The notes: generated from the sequence alone by a model not told the origin. Counted from the first letter of the stretch, positions 30,101 through 40,765 are shown. The stretch is DNA of 64,000 nucleotides from Pomphorhynchus laevis (GCA_012934845.2 WNNJ02000015.1:1-64000); one strand, 5' to 3'. Made by a program: numbers and translations.

Positions 30101-30971
30101 TTTCTTGAACGGCACATGTTAGAAAAGTGTCCTTTCTTGCTGCACGTATGGCAGGTAGCGTTGCGAGCAGGACAGTTATTCCGCACGTGGCGGTTTCGAC
30201 CGCAAAAGTAGCATCGCTCTTGACTTTTGATTGCGGAACATTCTTGTTGTGTTTCCGAATCATCTCTGGGTAAATTTGTCAACTGCGGTGGATTAGCATA
30301 GTTAATCATAGATTCCATATTTTCAGATTGAGTGATATCCCGTGAAGATAACCGAAATTCCGATGCTTCAGCCTGTGCCAACTCGATTGATCGAGCGATC
30401 CGATAAGCACTCTCTTTGTTAAGATCGACGTTTTCAAGTAGACGTTCTCTGATCGATGTGGAAATAATTCCAGCCACAAAAGTATCCAACAACAAAGAAT
30501 CTCGATGTTCTAGTGAAGTTACATCTTTGAACTTGATTTGACGGGCAACGGATTCTGTCGTTTGAATGAACTGGTCGATTGTCTGGTGTTCGGCTTGCTT
30601 CAAATTATGCAGCTGATGTCTTGCATATACATCTCTTCTGTCCTTTATAAAACTTCTACTTAACGTATCGATCGCGATATCATAATCATCGACTCCTTCG
30701 ATGATATCATAAAGGATTGGAGAGATGTGGTTGATCAGAAGGTCAAGCTTTTGTTGGTTTGTGACATCTACAAGAACTCGTACAAACGCATTGAATCTTT
30801 GTAGCCAATGACGCCAAACTTTTGCCGAATCAATCCCATCGGTTAAAGCATCTAGGATCGCTGGTTTGAGTAGCTTGTCCATTCACAATGTTCGCATAAA
30901 TTGAACCGAGGCGAACAACAACAAAAGGCTTTATGCGAACATCTGAAAACATAACATATAAATATCAGTAC
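27152..30971 (-). mobile_element. Gypsy-type (Ty3/mdg) LTR retrotransposon, fossil
   Basis: A minus-strand gag-pol element, probably young but broken in about three places. Parts from right to left: gag with a paired CCHC zinc knuckle (about 30.9-30.1 kb), an aspartic protease of the DSG type (about 30.0-29.7 kb), RT with a YLDD box (about 29.5-29.1 kb), RNase H (about 29.0-28.5 kb), and an integrase with an HHCC zinc domain (about 28.4-28.2 kb) and a D-D-E core (about 28.2-27.8 kb), followed by a basic, low-complexity tail. No envelope-like gene is visible. The ends are 57-bp direct repeats, very short for LTRs. The LINE target is duplicated over 305 bases around it. Confidence 0.88.
27163..27219. 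repeat. 57-bp terminal direct repeat of the Gypsy element (left)
   Basis: It matches 30917-30973 with one difference. It starts in an (AAC)n run and ends at CAGTACAT. It is the 3' end relative to the gag-pol direction. Its length is far below the usual LTR range, so it may be an LTR remnant. Confidence 0.75.
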
Positions 30972-30973
30972 AT
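30917..30973. repeat. 57-bp terminal direct repeat of the Gypsy element (right)
   Basis: It is the partner of 27163-27219 and lies only about 35 bases upstream of the gag start region, leaving almost no leader. Confidence 0.75.
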
Positions 30974-31480
30974 CAAGCTTGTGCCAATTCCAATAAAATG
31001 ATAGGTATGATTCGACGCGCGTTTGTTCGCGTTAATCCGACTGCTCTTCGGCCTCTGATTTTAGCACATGTATTGAGTAGACTTTTATATGCAGCTCCGG
31101 TTGTATACCCACGTACTGTGCACGACCATAAGAAATCAGAGAGGGTACTTCGCAGGGCAACAAAGCTAGCACCAACGTAAGCGTCGCTGCCTTATGAAGA
31201 CAGACTGAGATCATTAGGACTTGAGACCGTCACATGGACCCGTCGGTACATGGATATGTGCCTTGTTTGGCATTTATTCCAACTTATGAGTAGGGTTCAA
31301 TTACGTGGTTCAAATGTTCTTCGCGGTTATTCTTTAATTATTCGAATAAACAGAGTACAGAAATTGGGCGCGATGCAATTTGATAGAAGAATTGTTGAGC
31401 TTTGGAACAACCTTGATGCAGACACCGTTGGATGCAGTTCACTTAATACTTTTAAATATTGTGTAGTGTGACAAGCAATG
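30972..31480 (+). mobile_element. CR1-A LINE, part after the Gypsy insertion
   Basis: The first 305 bases repeat 26847-27151. From 31277 the element continues with sequence not present on the left: FQLMSRVQLRGSNVLRGYSL, MQFDRRIVELWNNLDAD and SLNTFKYCVV, the usual LxxWNxL ending of CR1-like ORF2, with a stop at 31469-31471. TAA replaces a Leu codon near 31178. No clear poly-ATT tail is visible. Confidence 0.82.
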
Positions 31481-31489
31481 TGACCATTC

Positions 31490-31845
31490 AGACTAGATAT
31501 GGGAAAGCTCAGGCACTTCAGGGGCCATGTTTTATCATGCAATTACTAAATGGGCCGGATAAAATTGAACACATTTAATATATCTGTATACATCAGCTGC
31601 AAAATCTAACAATGTGACGGATGAAAATGTTCGGCGAACCGATATGGCTTACTTGCCGGCATTTGATCATTTATGATTTAGACCATACAGATCACACCAG
31701 TTTTAATATACCAATTGTATAAAGTCATTTTCAGTACTTGAAGCTATTTATTTGGCTATATATCATGTTCGGATATTAGCTTTCAATCAGTACAGGATGA
31801 AGTATAAATTAATCAGCATAAATTTTCACGCAAAAAAATCTCTAA
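31490..31845. other. AT-rich spacer
   Basis: It follows the CR1-A stop and may include its 3' UTR (AAATGGGCCGGAT at about 31549). No other feature is recognised. Confidence 0.35.
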
Positions 31846-31849
31846 GTTT

Positions 31850-32470
31850 CAACTATCTTTGCCCAATAACTCTTCGCTAACCGACCCTATCCTAACGCAT
31901 TACTTAATGTATGCATTTTATTATAGCTGTATTCTTTACCAGCATTTTCAACTTATCCATTTACAGCTGAGCTTTTCCAGAGAACTTAAAATCTGTCATC
32001 GTAATCCTCTTCTAAAGAAACCGTCTTTTGATCTTTTTGTTTTATCTTCATCTCACCGAATTTATTTTCTTTCGACCTTATCTAAACTCCTTGAACGTCT
32101 TGTGTTATATCAAGTCAATATAAACCTCGTTTCCTCAAATTTATAAAATTTTTCAATCAGCGTTATATTCTAATCACTCTACTGAATTCGTTTGTCAAAA
32201 CTTTTAAGTGATCTACTACAAGCCCGCGATATGAAACTTTGTAGTGTCGTAAGCTATCTTAATATATCTTTTGAATTTGATGTTATCGGTGATTATATTC
32301 TACTATCTGCGTAGTCGCGACTATGGTTGGTTTCTACGTTCTTACTGTAACCTGATTCACATCTTATCTTTCCAAACGCTCTTTTTATGTTTATTTAAAC
32401 TCCTATTCGTCTCTCTTCGTACATATCGCACAGTGTTCCACAAGGATATGTGCCAATTAATATAAATGGG
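31850..32470 (+). mobile_element. Old L2-like RT fragment (plus strand)
   Basis: The frame at 31859-32146 reads PNNSSLTDPILTHYL, NPLLKKPSFD, FLSTLSKLLERLVLYQVNIN, and matches in order the L2 words NKTSPSDPIPTHLL, RPLIKKQSLD, LLQTLSKLIERLVLKQVN. Later bases continue with decayed RT (LLQARDMKLCSVVSYLNISF). Divergence is much greater than in the other L2 copies, so it is older. Confidence 0.65.
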
Positions 32471-32514
32471 GATATTGGCTTATTATTGGAGCCTAAAGTC
32501 GGACAGAAGACTGA

Positions 32515-33140
32515 CGAGTTTTACGGAATTGAATCAGAAGGGGTATCTAGATGGATGTTGAAGTTACCAAGGGTAATTAAATGTAAAAAAAGTGAATTGT
32601 TTAATAGGTAATCGGTGAGTTTATTGAAAAGAGCAAAATCTATGGAGATTAACCAATGCGGTAGATGATCGCAAGTTGAATAGAGAAAATAAATTTCCCA
32701 AGGTAAGGGAAAATCGATTTTCTCAAGATACGAAGGGACCAGAATCAGTATGCCAAGATTAAGTGAGACAGAAAATAAAGTGATTGCTATGCAAAGAGAT
32801 CGAGAAATAAGCCAGTTTTGTAAAGAATGAAACATATGTTAATAAGGGCTAAACGAAAAAGCTTTTTGTATCATCGATGACTTGAGAACAGGATGATAAG
32901 GGGATACAGCTCAGTAACGGAATTTTGGACGTAGGTCAACTACACAAAAAATTTCCATTTACATTTTGATGGTTTCGCATCGACGCTTTTTAAGACGAGC
33001 AGAGGAAAGTTGAGCGATTTAAGAAGGTGAGCGATCAAAGAAATACGACAAGCAGATGATGACAATAGTTTAAACCGTCGATGTGGTAAGATCTTGGGTG
33101 CGGTTTCTATGAATAATTTTTAAAAGTAGGGACGATATCA
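32515..33140 (-). mobile_element. Old L2-like ORF1 end and endonuclease fragment
   Basis: The minus strand reads FDRSPSxIAQLSSARLKKRR (ORF1 end), then a decayed ORF2 start and TLGNFNIHLDTPSDSIP, the counterpart of VLGDFNIRLDRPSSTDSI with the endonuclease Asp changed to Asn. It lies back to back with the RT fragment at 31850-32470 and is similarly old; the two may be inverted halves of one copy. Confidence 0.62.
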
Positions 33141-33244
33141 ATCGAGAACAGCTACAGATTTATGATCGAGCGTACATGCAAGTGCACTTCGAGGCATTTA
33201 CAGACAGACAATTAGAACGTGCCCACTTAAGAACTGTGTCAATA

Positions 33245-34940
33245 TCTGATTAAAGAATGTTACGATCATAATCCGACTTGATGGCTCTCCAAATTTTTAA
33301 ATCGTCTGCAATTAATAATGAATGCAAACTTATTACACTGTGAAGACCGTTGATGAAAATACAAAACAGCAGAGGACCCAATACAGACCCTTGCGGGACA
33401 CCGACATAAACTGGATAATTCTCGAAAAGGGTACCGTGAATGGCGACCTGGTATGTGCGACCAGAAAGAAAGTTGCATATCCAACGAATGATAATTGGAT
33501 TGATGTTTAATGCACTCATCATCATAATCAACTTATCATGGGGTGCATGATCAAATGCTTTGATGAAGTCAAAAAAATATGACATCTACAGCATACCCCT
33601 CATCCACTATGGAACCCCAACTTTTCTGTGCCAATAAAAGGTTGGTTACTGTGGAACAGTTTTTACGGAATCCGTGCTGATTAGTAGAAAGTAACCTGTA
33701 TGATTCTAGGTAGTTACTGATTATCCGATAAAGTAATCTCTCTAATACACGACACGATACAGAGGTTAAACTAACCGGTCGGTAGTTATCTACACATGAT
33801 CGATCACCTTTCTTATAAAGCGGCTTAATGATAGAGCGTGTCCATGCATTCGGTACTATACCGTAATATAATGATGCTATAAATATCCTATATAAAGGCG
33901 CAACAATGACATCATGAAGATTCTTCAGATTTTTTGAGGGAAGTAAATCTGAACAAATCGAGCCCGACCGTTTTAGTCGTTTAAACTCTTTCATAACATC
34001 TTGAACTGTGAACAAGTGAAGAATATCAAAAATTGACGGATTAATACGAGTAATTTCTATACGAAGAGAAGTAGTAGCTGATACGAGAAATTTACGACTA
34101 AACGCAGTAGCAATATCGAAATGATCTACTAGAGTGCGTCTATTGTTTCCAATGATAGAGCTAGAAGGTCGAATATTACTTTTAAAATTTGCATATTTAA
34201 ATAATATGTTAGGATTGTTGGCTGACTTTCCTACCAGTACTTGTTCAAATTGCCACTTTTTAAGTCTCTTGATATATGTGAAATGATTCCGACACTTTTC
34301 AAATGACCTATAATCAGTTTCTCCATTCCTATACCTTACGAATTTTTGCTTCTTGGATCTCAATGCCTCCTGAAGCTCATTATCAAACCAAGGATTTGTG
34401 CGTGCACTGGCAGTTGCTATCTTACGAGGTGAGAAACGTAGAAGGATCGATATCGTTGGGGTTTCAAATTGTTGCCAAGATGATTCAACTCCAAAAATCA
34501 ATGGACCATACCAATTTGTACCGAGAAGAGATTGACGTACTTAACTGAAATTGGTTTTGAAACATTGTACTGGCATACATGAAGATTCAGGTTGTGACAA
34601 TATATTAGATAAGTTTGTATTAAAGCGAATAACAGAATGGTCAGAGCTGCATAAGGGATCTAAATATGTTATACCAGTGACCAAATATTTATGGGAAGTA
34701 AGACAAATATCAAGCAAAGATTGATGGTCTCCAAAGGAACGAGTAAACATTGAGACATGTCGCGTTAGATTAAGAAAATTGATAGTATCAAGGAATGCTG
34801 ATGAATAATTATTGTTATCTAAGCATATGTAGTTATTCCAGCCTATTGAAGGCATATTTAGATAACCCACTACTACAATATTAGGGGAATCAGATATATC
34901 GGAGCGAAGCCAGCTTTCTGTTATTGCGATTAACAAGGGC
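33245..34940 (-). mobile_element. CR1-D LINE, truncated at both ends
   Basis: A minus-strand relative of 5605-8162. Endonuclease frame 34936-34541 shows ITESWL then jumps to VVGYLNMPSIGW, with the intervening part deleted and Tyr for Asp in the GDxN box; SSDHSVI follows. The linker and RT are at 34501-33569 and 33585-33250. The thumb, carboxy terminus and 3' UTR are absent. The left break at 33245 is abrupt. Confidence 0.83.
33569..34501 (-). pseudogene. CR1-D linker and RT fingers
   Basis: This 310-codon frame has the linker words PWFDNELQEALRSKKQKFVR and FTYIKRLKKWQFEQVL, then FTVQDVMKEFKRLKRSGSIC, IIKPLYKKGDRSCVDNYRPV, SCRVLERLLYRIISNYLES and NQHGFRKNCSTVTNLLLAQ. One lost base near 33580 moves the reading into frame 33585-33250, which holds FDFIKAFDHAPHD, GVPQGSVLGPLLFCIFINGL and LIADDLKIW (the catalytic box with Ile for Tyr). 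Confidence 0.8.
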
Positions 34941-34947
34941 TGGGAAT

Positions 34948-35362
34948 ATAATAATACAATAATTTATTTAACGTGGCAAATGCGTGCAAAATGCACGCTT
35001 ACATGACCACAAACAAACAAAAAAAGAACATCAAAGGTCACAGGTAATTAGTTAATTGTTAAAATAAAATTGGATTTGGCGTTTGAAGTACGGCATAGAT
35101 GTTGATTGGCGGATATGAATAGGCAGTTGATTCCACAAGAGAGGAGCAGCCACAACGAAGGAGCGGAAGCCAAAAGAGGTAGAGTATATTGGGATATGTA
35201 AAAGAAGGGAATTACGGGAACGCAGAGCACAATACACAGTACGAGAATTGTCGAGAAAAGGAAGGTTGATAAATGAAGGGGTATGAGAAGTTATAAGGCG
35301 AAAAGCAATGATAAGAAGACGAATTTGAACACGATAATAAATGGGAGGCCAATCAATATTGA
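34948..35362 (-). mobile_element. L2-B LINE, 3' end fragment
   Basis: From the tail (AATAATACAATAATTTATT) through a perfect hairpin at 34982-34998 (GCGTGCA / TGCACGC) to carboxy-terminal coding: YCALRSRNSLLLHIPIYSTS, FRSFVVAAPLLWNQLPIHIR. It is 5'-truncated at 35362. Confidence 0.82.
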
Positions 35363-35511
35363 ATACGTTGCTTCGATTTGTGAATTTAATTAAGAATACT
35401 GCGTGCCTTAGTATACAAGATCACAGAACTAGAGCCTATTGAAGCACATGTGTTATTTCCCTTACTGTTAGTACTATTGGATTTTGGCAGAGTAGACCAC
35501 AACGGTGATTG

Positions 35512-36160
35512 ATTATTATTATTCTTACAAGGCTTAGTCATAAGGCTATTTTGCCTGATCACAGTTAAAAAAATAATAAAACTAAAAAATAAGAAATGAA
35601 GAATAAGAAGTCAACAAGCAAAAAAAATAAAAATCACTGCAAATATGTCCATGACTCGTTTCTCGTCTTCTTGATGATCCATGTCTTTAATAATTTTTGA
35701 ACAAATGCAGACTCCGGGCGGAAGCGATTTCCTCAGGCAGAGAAGGCCAAATATTAAGTACCCTGTGCGACAGTCTCTAGCATTTTGGATACCTACCATG
35801 TCTTGTTTTATAGACAGTTTTGCTGTGACCTCTCAAAATCGATGAACGTAATGTGATCGAACCACTCGGATAACCGTCCAACCGGTGTACAAGTGCATAC
35901 ATTCTTATTAAGTCAAGAAACAAAAATCGTGATGACACCGGTTGAATTCTTAGCAAATCTAATCGAGATGCGTAATCCACTCTCGCATTCGAACATAAAC
36001 GAGAACCTCGCCTTAGGACTGACTCAATATCTGTCCTTTCTTGTTTGGTGACCGGGAAAGAAGCCTGAATTGCATACTCTAAATGCGGACGAACCAACTT
36101 GTTAAACAAATTTCTAAAGACATTCGTGGTAATCTTAAGGAATGAGTTCTTTCTCATTCC
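35512..36160 (-). mobile_element. CR1-E LINE, carboxy-terminal and 3' UTR fragment
   Basis: Frame 36157-35777 reads VFRNLFNKLVRPHLEYAIQ, SFPVTKQERTDIESVLRRGS and RIQPVSSRFLFLDLIRMYAL, the post-palm region of a CR1-like ORF2. The 3' UTR contains AGGCAAAATAGCCT (a small hairpin) and ends in a (TAA)n-type tail at about 35512. The 5' edge is a perfect fold-back (36128-36171). Confidence 0.72.
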
Positions 36161-36171
36161 TTAAGATTACC
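36128..36171. repeat. 19-bp perfect fold-back at a LINE 5' edge
   Basis: GGTAATCTTAAGGAATGAG at 36128-36146 is followed, after six bases, by its exact reverse complement at 36153-36171. The left arm is CR1-E coding sequence; the right arm lies outside the element, so 19 bases of the element were copied backward at the junction. Confidence 0.85.
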
Positions 36172-36189
36172 GCTTTTTATTGCTCTTTC

Positions 36190-36535
36190 ACTATTAAATC
36201 AAATCAGCTAACTGAGTCTACGTATTGTTATATAATTATAAAATAAACAAAACATAATAATGCTAAATCAAAATTTAATAATTAAATAATAAAATTAATA
36301 ATTGTTTTTAGATTTTCTATAATTTAAATCAAGTTAAAAAATAAAAATAAAAAATAAAATTTAAAATAAACGTCATTTTTATGAATTGACTAATAAATAA
36401 CAGACGTTGTATCAGAATAAGAATTAGAGGTCATCAGGAGGAACTGCTATGCTATCAGGTTTCGGCCCCTAACTCCTCTACCCAACATAGCAGCGGGGCC
36501 AAATACATGCTAATGATGTATTTTCTCTGAAATAA
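36190..36535 (-). repeat. Repeat R, inverted dispersed copy
   Basis: Read on the minus strand, it has the same order of blocks as 59412-59725: TCAGAGAAAATACATCATTA, GGCCCCGCTGCTATG, GGGGCCGAAACCTGATAGCA, TAGCAGTTCCTCCTGATGAC, then AACGTCTGTTATTTATTAG, an AT-rich half and ACGTAGACTCAGTTAGCTGA. It is the only copy of this family in the retroelement-rich half. Confidence 0.78.
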
Positions 36536-36714
36536 CTATCTAGTATCTTATTCTAATGCAAAGTATATTATTTATTATCCATCCATAAAAATTTGCCACT
36601 TAAGAGTTTAAATTTATTCTTTATATTATTGTGTTGATTTATATATTTTACTATTTTCTGCTTGATGTTATTTTTATAGTAACCTAGTTTAAAATATGTA
36701 TCTATTAAATTATT

Positions 36715-37080
36715 TTAATGATTTTGAAGAAAGCCAATATCATTACATATTGTTGCAATTCTTAAAATTTCATTATTTAATGTATTATATTTTATATTAT
36801 ATGGTATGCATGAATGCTCATGCAAAAATATGTTTCTTGTAAATTTAAATATGTCATCTTTACGATATAAATTAATAGTAGTTTTAGTTAATGTTAATTT
36901 AATGTTCATATCTAGATATACACCTTCTTTATCATTAATATTGGTTTTGTTAAGAATAAGGCTTTCTGGATAAATATGCTCACTAATTGAATAAAAATTA
37001 TTAAAATTAAATACACATATATCATCAATGTATCGAAACATATATTTCATATATTTATATTGTTTAGATTTAGTTTTTAC
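36715..37080 (-). mobile_element. Penelope-like element, RT fragment
   Basis: The 111-codon frame (37050-36715) reads MKYMFRYIDDICVFNFNNF, EHIYPESLILNKTN, GVYLDMNIKLT, LYRKDDIFKFTRNIF and SCIPYNIKYNTLNNEILRIA. The RYIDD catalytic box followed by YP..L.L, YLD and (Y/L)xKRDDFxF is characteristic of Penelope-like RTs. It is a partial palm/thumb region only; no GIY-YIG endonuclease is visible. Local composition is very AT-rich. Confidence 0.68.
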
Positions 37081-37343
37081 ACAGTTATGAACAAATTGGT
37101 TGAATCAGTAAATACATCTGGATTAGTAAGAGTTGCTAAGAAGCTTGAATTGATATCGGATTGACTGTATGATCGTTGTAGGTTTCCACTATCCAAATTT
37201 CCTTTATTGATAAGATTGTCATTGCCCAAACTGTTATTTTTGAAAATCGGTGATGATTTATCGATTAATGAGTTGGATCTTCGATTTAATGATTCATTTT
37301 CTATTTGCAGGAAGTCTGTGACAACGTGTTTATAATAATACAA
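37081..37343 (-). pseudogene. Unrecognised open frame, Asn/Ser-rich
   Basis: An 88-codon frame begins MYYYKHVVTDFLQIENES and contains many Asn, Ser and Asp residues with no motif that I recognise. It lies between the Penelope-like fragment and the L2-B tail and could be the upstream part of the Penelope-like element or intervening sequence. No function is proposed. Confidence 0.3.
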
Positions 37344-38553
37344 ATTTATTTAACGTGGCAAATGCGTACAAGCTGTACGCTTACAAGTCCACAAACAAAA
37401 ATGAAGAAGTCAAGCAGATAAATTGTTTAAATGGGATCGGATTTGTCGTTTCAATCACGGCAAGGAAGTTGATTGGCGAATATGAATGGGCAGATGGTTC
37501 CACGATAGAGGAGCAGCCACAATGAAGGAGCGGAGTCCAAATGAGGTAGAGTAGTTTGGGACATGTAAAAGAAGGGAATTACAGGAACGCAAGGAATGGT
37601 AAACAGGACGATAATTATCAAGAAAAGGAAGATTGAGAAATGAAGGGGTATGAAGAGTTACAAGGCGAAAAGCAACGATAAGAAGAGGAATTTGAACACG
37701 ACAATAAATTGTAGGCAAATCGAGAGAAGCAAGATGGTAGGATGTATGATCAAAACGACGAAGACGGAGGAGAATTCCGACGGCTGCGTTGACGATGCGT
37801 TGTAGGGGAAGAAGAGTGGATTTAGGTGAGTTGGAAAATAGACTAAGACAATAATCGAGTCTAGAAAAAAGGAGAGAAGATATTAGAGTCATACAAGAAC
37901 GGAAATCGATCAATCTACGAACTTGACGGAGGTTGAGGAGTATCAAGGTAGATGAGCGTACATTATCTCTAACGAAAGGTTTAAGTGAAAGTCGGTTGTC
38001 AAAATGGAAGCCTAGGAAAACGAGATTATCAACGATAGGAATAATTGTAGAATTTAATGATTCGAAGCCGAGGCGTTGAGGTAGGATCCACATAATTTTG
38101 GATTTATCAGGATTCAGAGAAAGGCGAAGGGAAGAAAGATGATTGGAAATTGAGACAAGACAGTCCGAAGCGGAAACACTAAGATCGTGAATCCGATAAA
38201 CAGGTGCATGAGCATAGATGAGAATGTCATCAACATATTGCGTAACATGGAAGTTAAATTTATGAGAAATCGAAGACAAATCACCGAGAAGGAGAGAGAA
38301 AAGCATAGGGCCTAATACGGAGCCTTGTGGAACACCGGACGGAATGGACGATGGATGGGAGAGAGAAGAGTTAGAATAGACGCGAAATGTACGGTTTGAT
38401 AGATATGAAGAAAACCATGATACAGTGGGTAACGAGAAGCCATAATCATGACAAAGGCGATGGAGAAGAATTTAGTGATCGACGATGTCAAAAGCAGACG
38501 ATAGATCAAGAGAAACTATGACACTACATAATTTATGATCGCGCGATATGAGT
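37344..38553 (-). mobile_element. L2-B LINE, 3' half
   Basis: From tail and hairpin (37364-37380) to the RT, ending at 38553 just before ATCGCGCGAT. Frame 38306-37455 holds MQYVDD-type catalytic sequence (TQYVDDILIYAHAP, Val for Ala), NPDKSKIMWILP and the carboxy-terminal words; frame 38509-38312 holds the part before GxPQGS. The 5' truncation and the variant ATCATAAATTATG are shared with 1185-2432, so the two are sister copies of one truncated form. Confidence 0.85.
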
Positions 38554-38824
38554 ATTAATAATACAAATTTATTTAATGTGGCAAAGGCGTGCAAGCTGTT
38601 CGCTTACAAGTCCACAAACAAAAATGAAAAAGTCAGGCAGATAAATTGTTTAAATGGGATCGGATTTGACGTTTGAAGCACTGCAGGAAAGTGGATTGGC
38701 GTATATGAATGGGCAGATTGTTCCACGATAGAGGAGCAATCGATAAAGTCGGTTTAAACTTTAAGACATGCAATTTCGGTAGAGTAATTGGAGCGAAAAG
38801 CGGCTTGGAAGGGAGGAAATAAGT
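38554..38824 (-). mobile_element. L2-B internally deleted derivative
   Basis: A 271-bp copy joins the L2-B 3' end (tail, imperfect hairpin, HLPIHIRQS coding) directly, at about 38749, to RT finger sequence (PPFQAAFRSNYSTEIAC and LKV) near 38750-38824. About 1.2 kb of RT palm and carboxy-terminal coding is missing. It is wedged between two larger L2-B copies in the same orientation. Confidence 0.75.
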
Positions 38825-38825
38825 T

Positions 38826-40765
38826 AATAATAATACAAATTTATTTAATGTTGCAAATGCTTACAAGCTGTACGCTTACAAGTCCACAAACAAAAATGAG
38901 AAAGTCAAGCAGTTAAATTGTTAAAATGGGATCGGATTTGTCGTTTGAAGCACTGCAGGGAAGTTGAGTGGCGTATATTAATGGGCAGATGATTCCACGA
39001 TAGAGGAGCAGCCACCAGGAAGGAGCGGAGTCCAAAGGAGGTAGAGTAGTTTGGGACATGTAAAAGAAGGGAATTACAGGAACGCAAGGAACAGTAAACA
39101 GAACGATAATTATCAAGAAAAGGAAGATTGAGAAATGAAGGGGTATGAAGAGTTACAAGGCGGAAAGCAACGATAAGAAGACGAATTTGAACACGACAAT
39201 AAATTGTAGGCAAATCGAGAGAAGCAAGATGGTAGGATGTATGATCAAAACGACGAAGACGGAGGAGAATTCGGACAGCTGCGTTGACGATGCGTTGTAG
39301 GGGAAGAAGAGTGAATTTAGGGGTTTTGGAAAATAAACTAAGACAATAATCGAGTCTAGAACAAAGGAGAGATGATATGAGAGTCATACAAGAACGGAAA
39401 TCGATCAATCTACGAACTTGACGGAGGTTGCGGAGTATCAAGGTAGATGAGCGTACTTTATCTCTAACGAAAGGTTTAAGTGAAAGTCGGTTGTCAAAAT
39501 GGAAGCCTAGGAAAACGAGATTATCAACGATAGGAATAATTGTAGAATTTAATGATACGGAGGGAGGTTCGAAGCCGAGGCGTCGAGGTAGGATCCACAT
39601 AATTTTGGATTTATCAGGATTCAGAGAAAGGCGAAGGGAAGAAAGATGATTGGAAATTGAGACAAGACAGTCCGAAGCAGAAACACTAAGATCGTGAATA
39701 CGATAAACAGGTGCATGAGCATATATGAGAATGTCGTCAGCATATTGCATAACATGGAAGTTAGATTTATGAGAAATCGAAGACAAATCACCAAGAAGAA
39801 GAGTGAAAAGTTTAGGGCCTAATACGGAGCCTTGTGGAACACCGAACGGAATGGACGAAGGATGGGAGAGAGAAGAGTTAGAATAGACGCGAAATGTACG
39901 GTTTGATAGATATGAAGAAAACCATGATACAGTGGGTAAAGAGAAGCCATAATCATGACGAAGGCGATGGAGAAGAATCGAGTGATCGACGATGTCAAAA
40001 GCAGACGATAGATCAAGAGAAACTATGACACTACGTAATTCATGATCGCGCGATATGAGTAAGTCGTTATAAACTATAAGACATACAATTTTATTAGAGT
40101 AATTAGAGCGAAAAGCGGCTTGGAAGGGAGGAAATAAGATAGAGGAAAAGATATATGTATTAACTTGCTTAAGAACGAGACGCTCAATGAGTTTAGAGAG
40201 GGTTTGGAGAAGTGATATAGGACGGTACGAAGATGGTAGAGAGGAGTCGAGAGATTGCTTTTTGATAAGAGGACGAACCGTGGCGCACTTCTAGATGGAA
40301 GGAAATGTACGGCTACGGATGGACGAGTTGAACAATGTGGTTAGGAAGGGTAAGATAGAGGAGCAGATATTTTTAAGCAAGTGAGTGGGAATTGGGTCAG
40401 AAGGAGAGGTTTTATTAGGTAATGACAGCAGAACCGAAGAAACTTCATCAGACGAAACGGGAAGAAGGTGGAATAGTTCTGGGAGGGAAGTATTTAAAGA
40501 GAAGAGTGGGTACAAGGGGGCTATGGGTAGTAGGGAAAGTAAATTAGATAGCTTAGTTTGTAGATAAGAAGAAAATTTATCAGGGTTCATATTATACAAG
40601 GGGTAGATGATCGTGAAAGAATTGAGTTTAAGATTTTCCAATGAGATTTAGTGTTGGAAGATGACTCGAGTTGACTTCGCCAAAAGAGAGTAGGTTTAGT
40701 AGTATAAGAATGAGATGTGAACAGTGTAGAGAAAAGTACGAATCACGAAGATCAATTGACTCAAT
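38826..40765 (-). mobile_element. L2-B LINE, RT to 3' end
   Basis: The most complete L2-B copy. Tail at 38826; coding from the linker (LxxTKPTLFWRSQLE, NSILSRSSTPC near 40760-40600) through RT fingers (40641-40291 and following), palm (40016-39819 and 39786-38905) to the carboxy terminus. A few frameshifts interrupt it, one at the GxPQGS loop near 39800. It is 5'-truncated before the endonuclease. Confidence 0.85.
38905..39786 (-). pseudogene. L2-B RT palm to carboxy terminus
   Basis: This 293-codon frame reads HVMQYADDILIYAHAPVYRI (catalytic Asp pair intact), NPDKSKIMWILPRRLGFEPP, FLGFHFDNRLSLKPFVRDKV, RQVRRLIDFRSCMTLISSLL, LPLQRIVNAAVRILLRLRRF and LRSFLVAAPLSWNHLP, ending at the natural stop. 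It is the longest open L2-B segment and a good reference for the subfamily. The upstream GxPQGSVLGP loop is in another frame (40016-39819). Confidence 0.8.

Noticed and set aside
26847-31276. Reading the 305-bp LINE repeats plus the 57-bp repeats as one long LTR
   Set aside because: The order is LINE-57 on the left and 57-LINE on the right, so they cannot be the same LTR unit.
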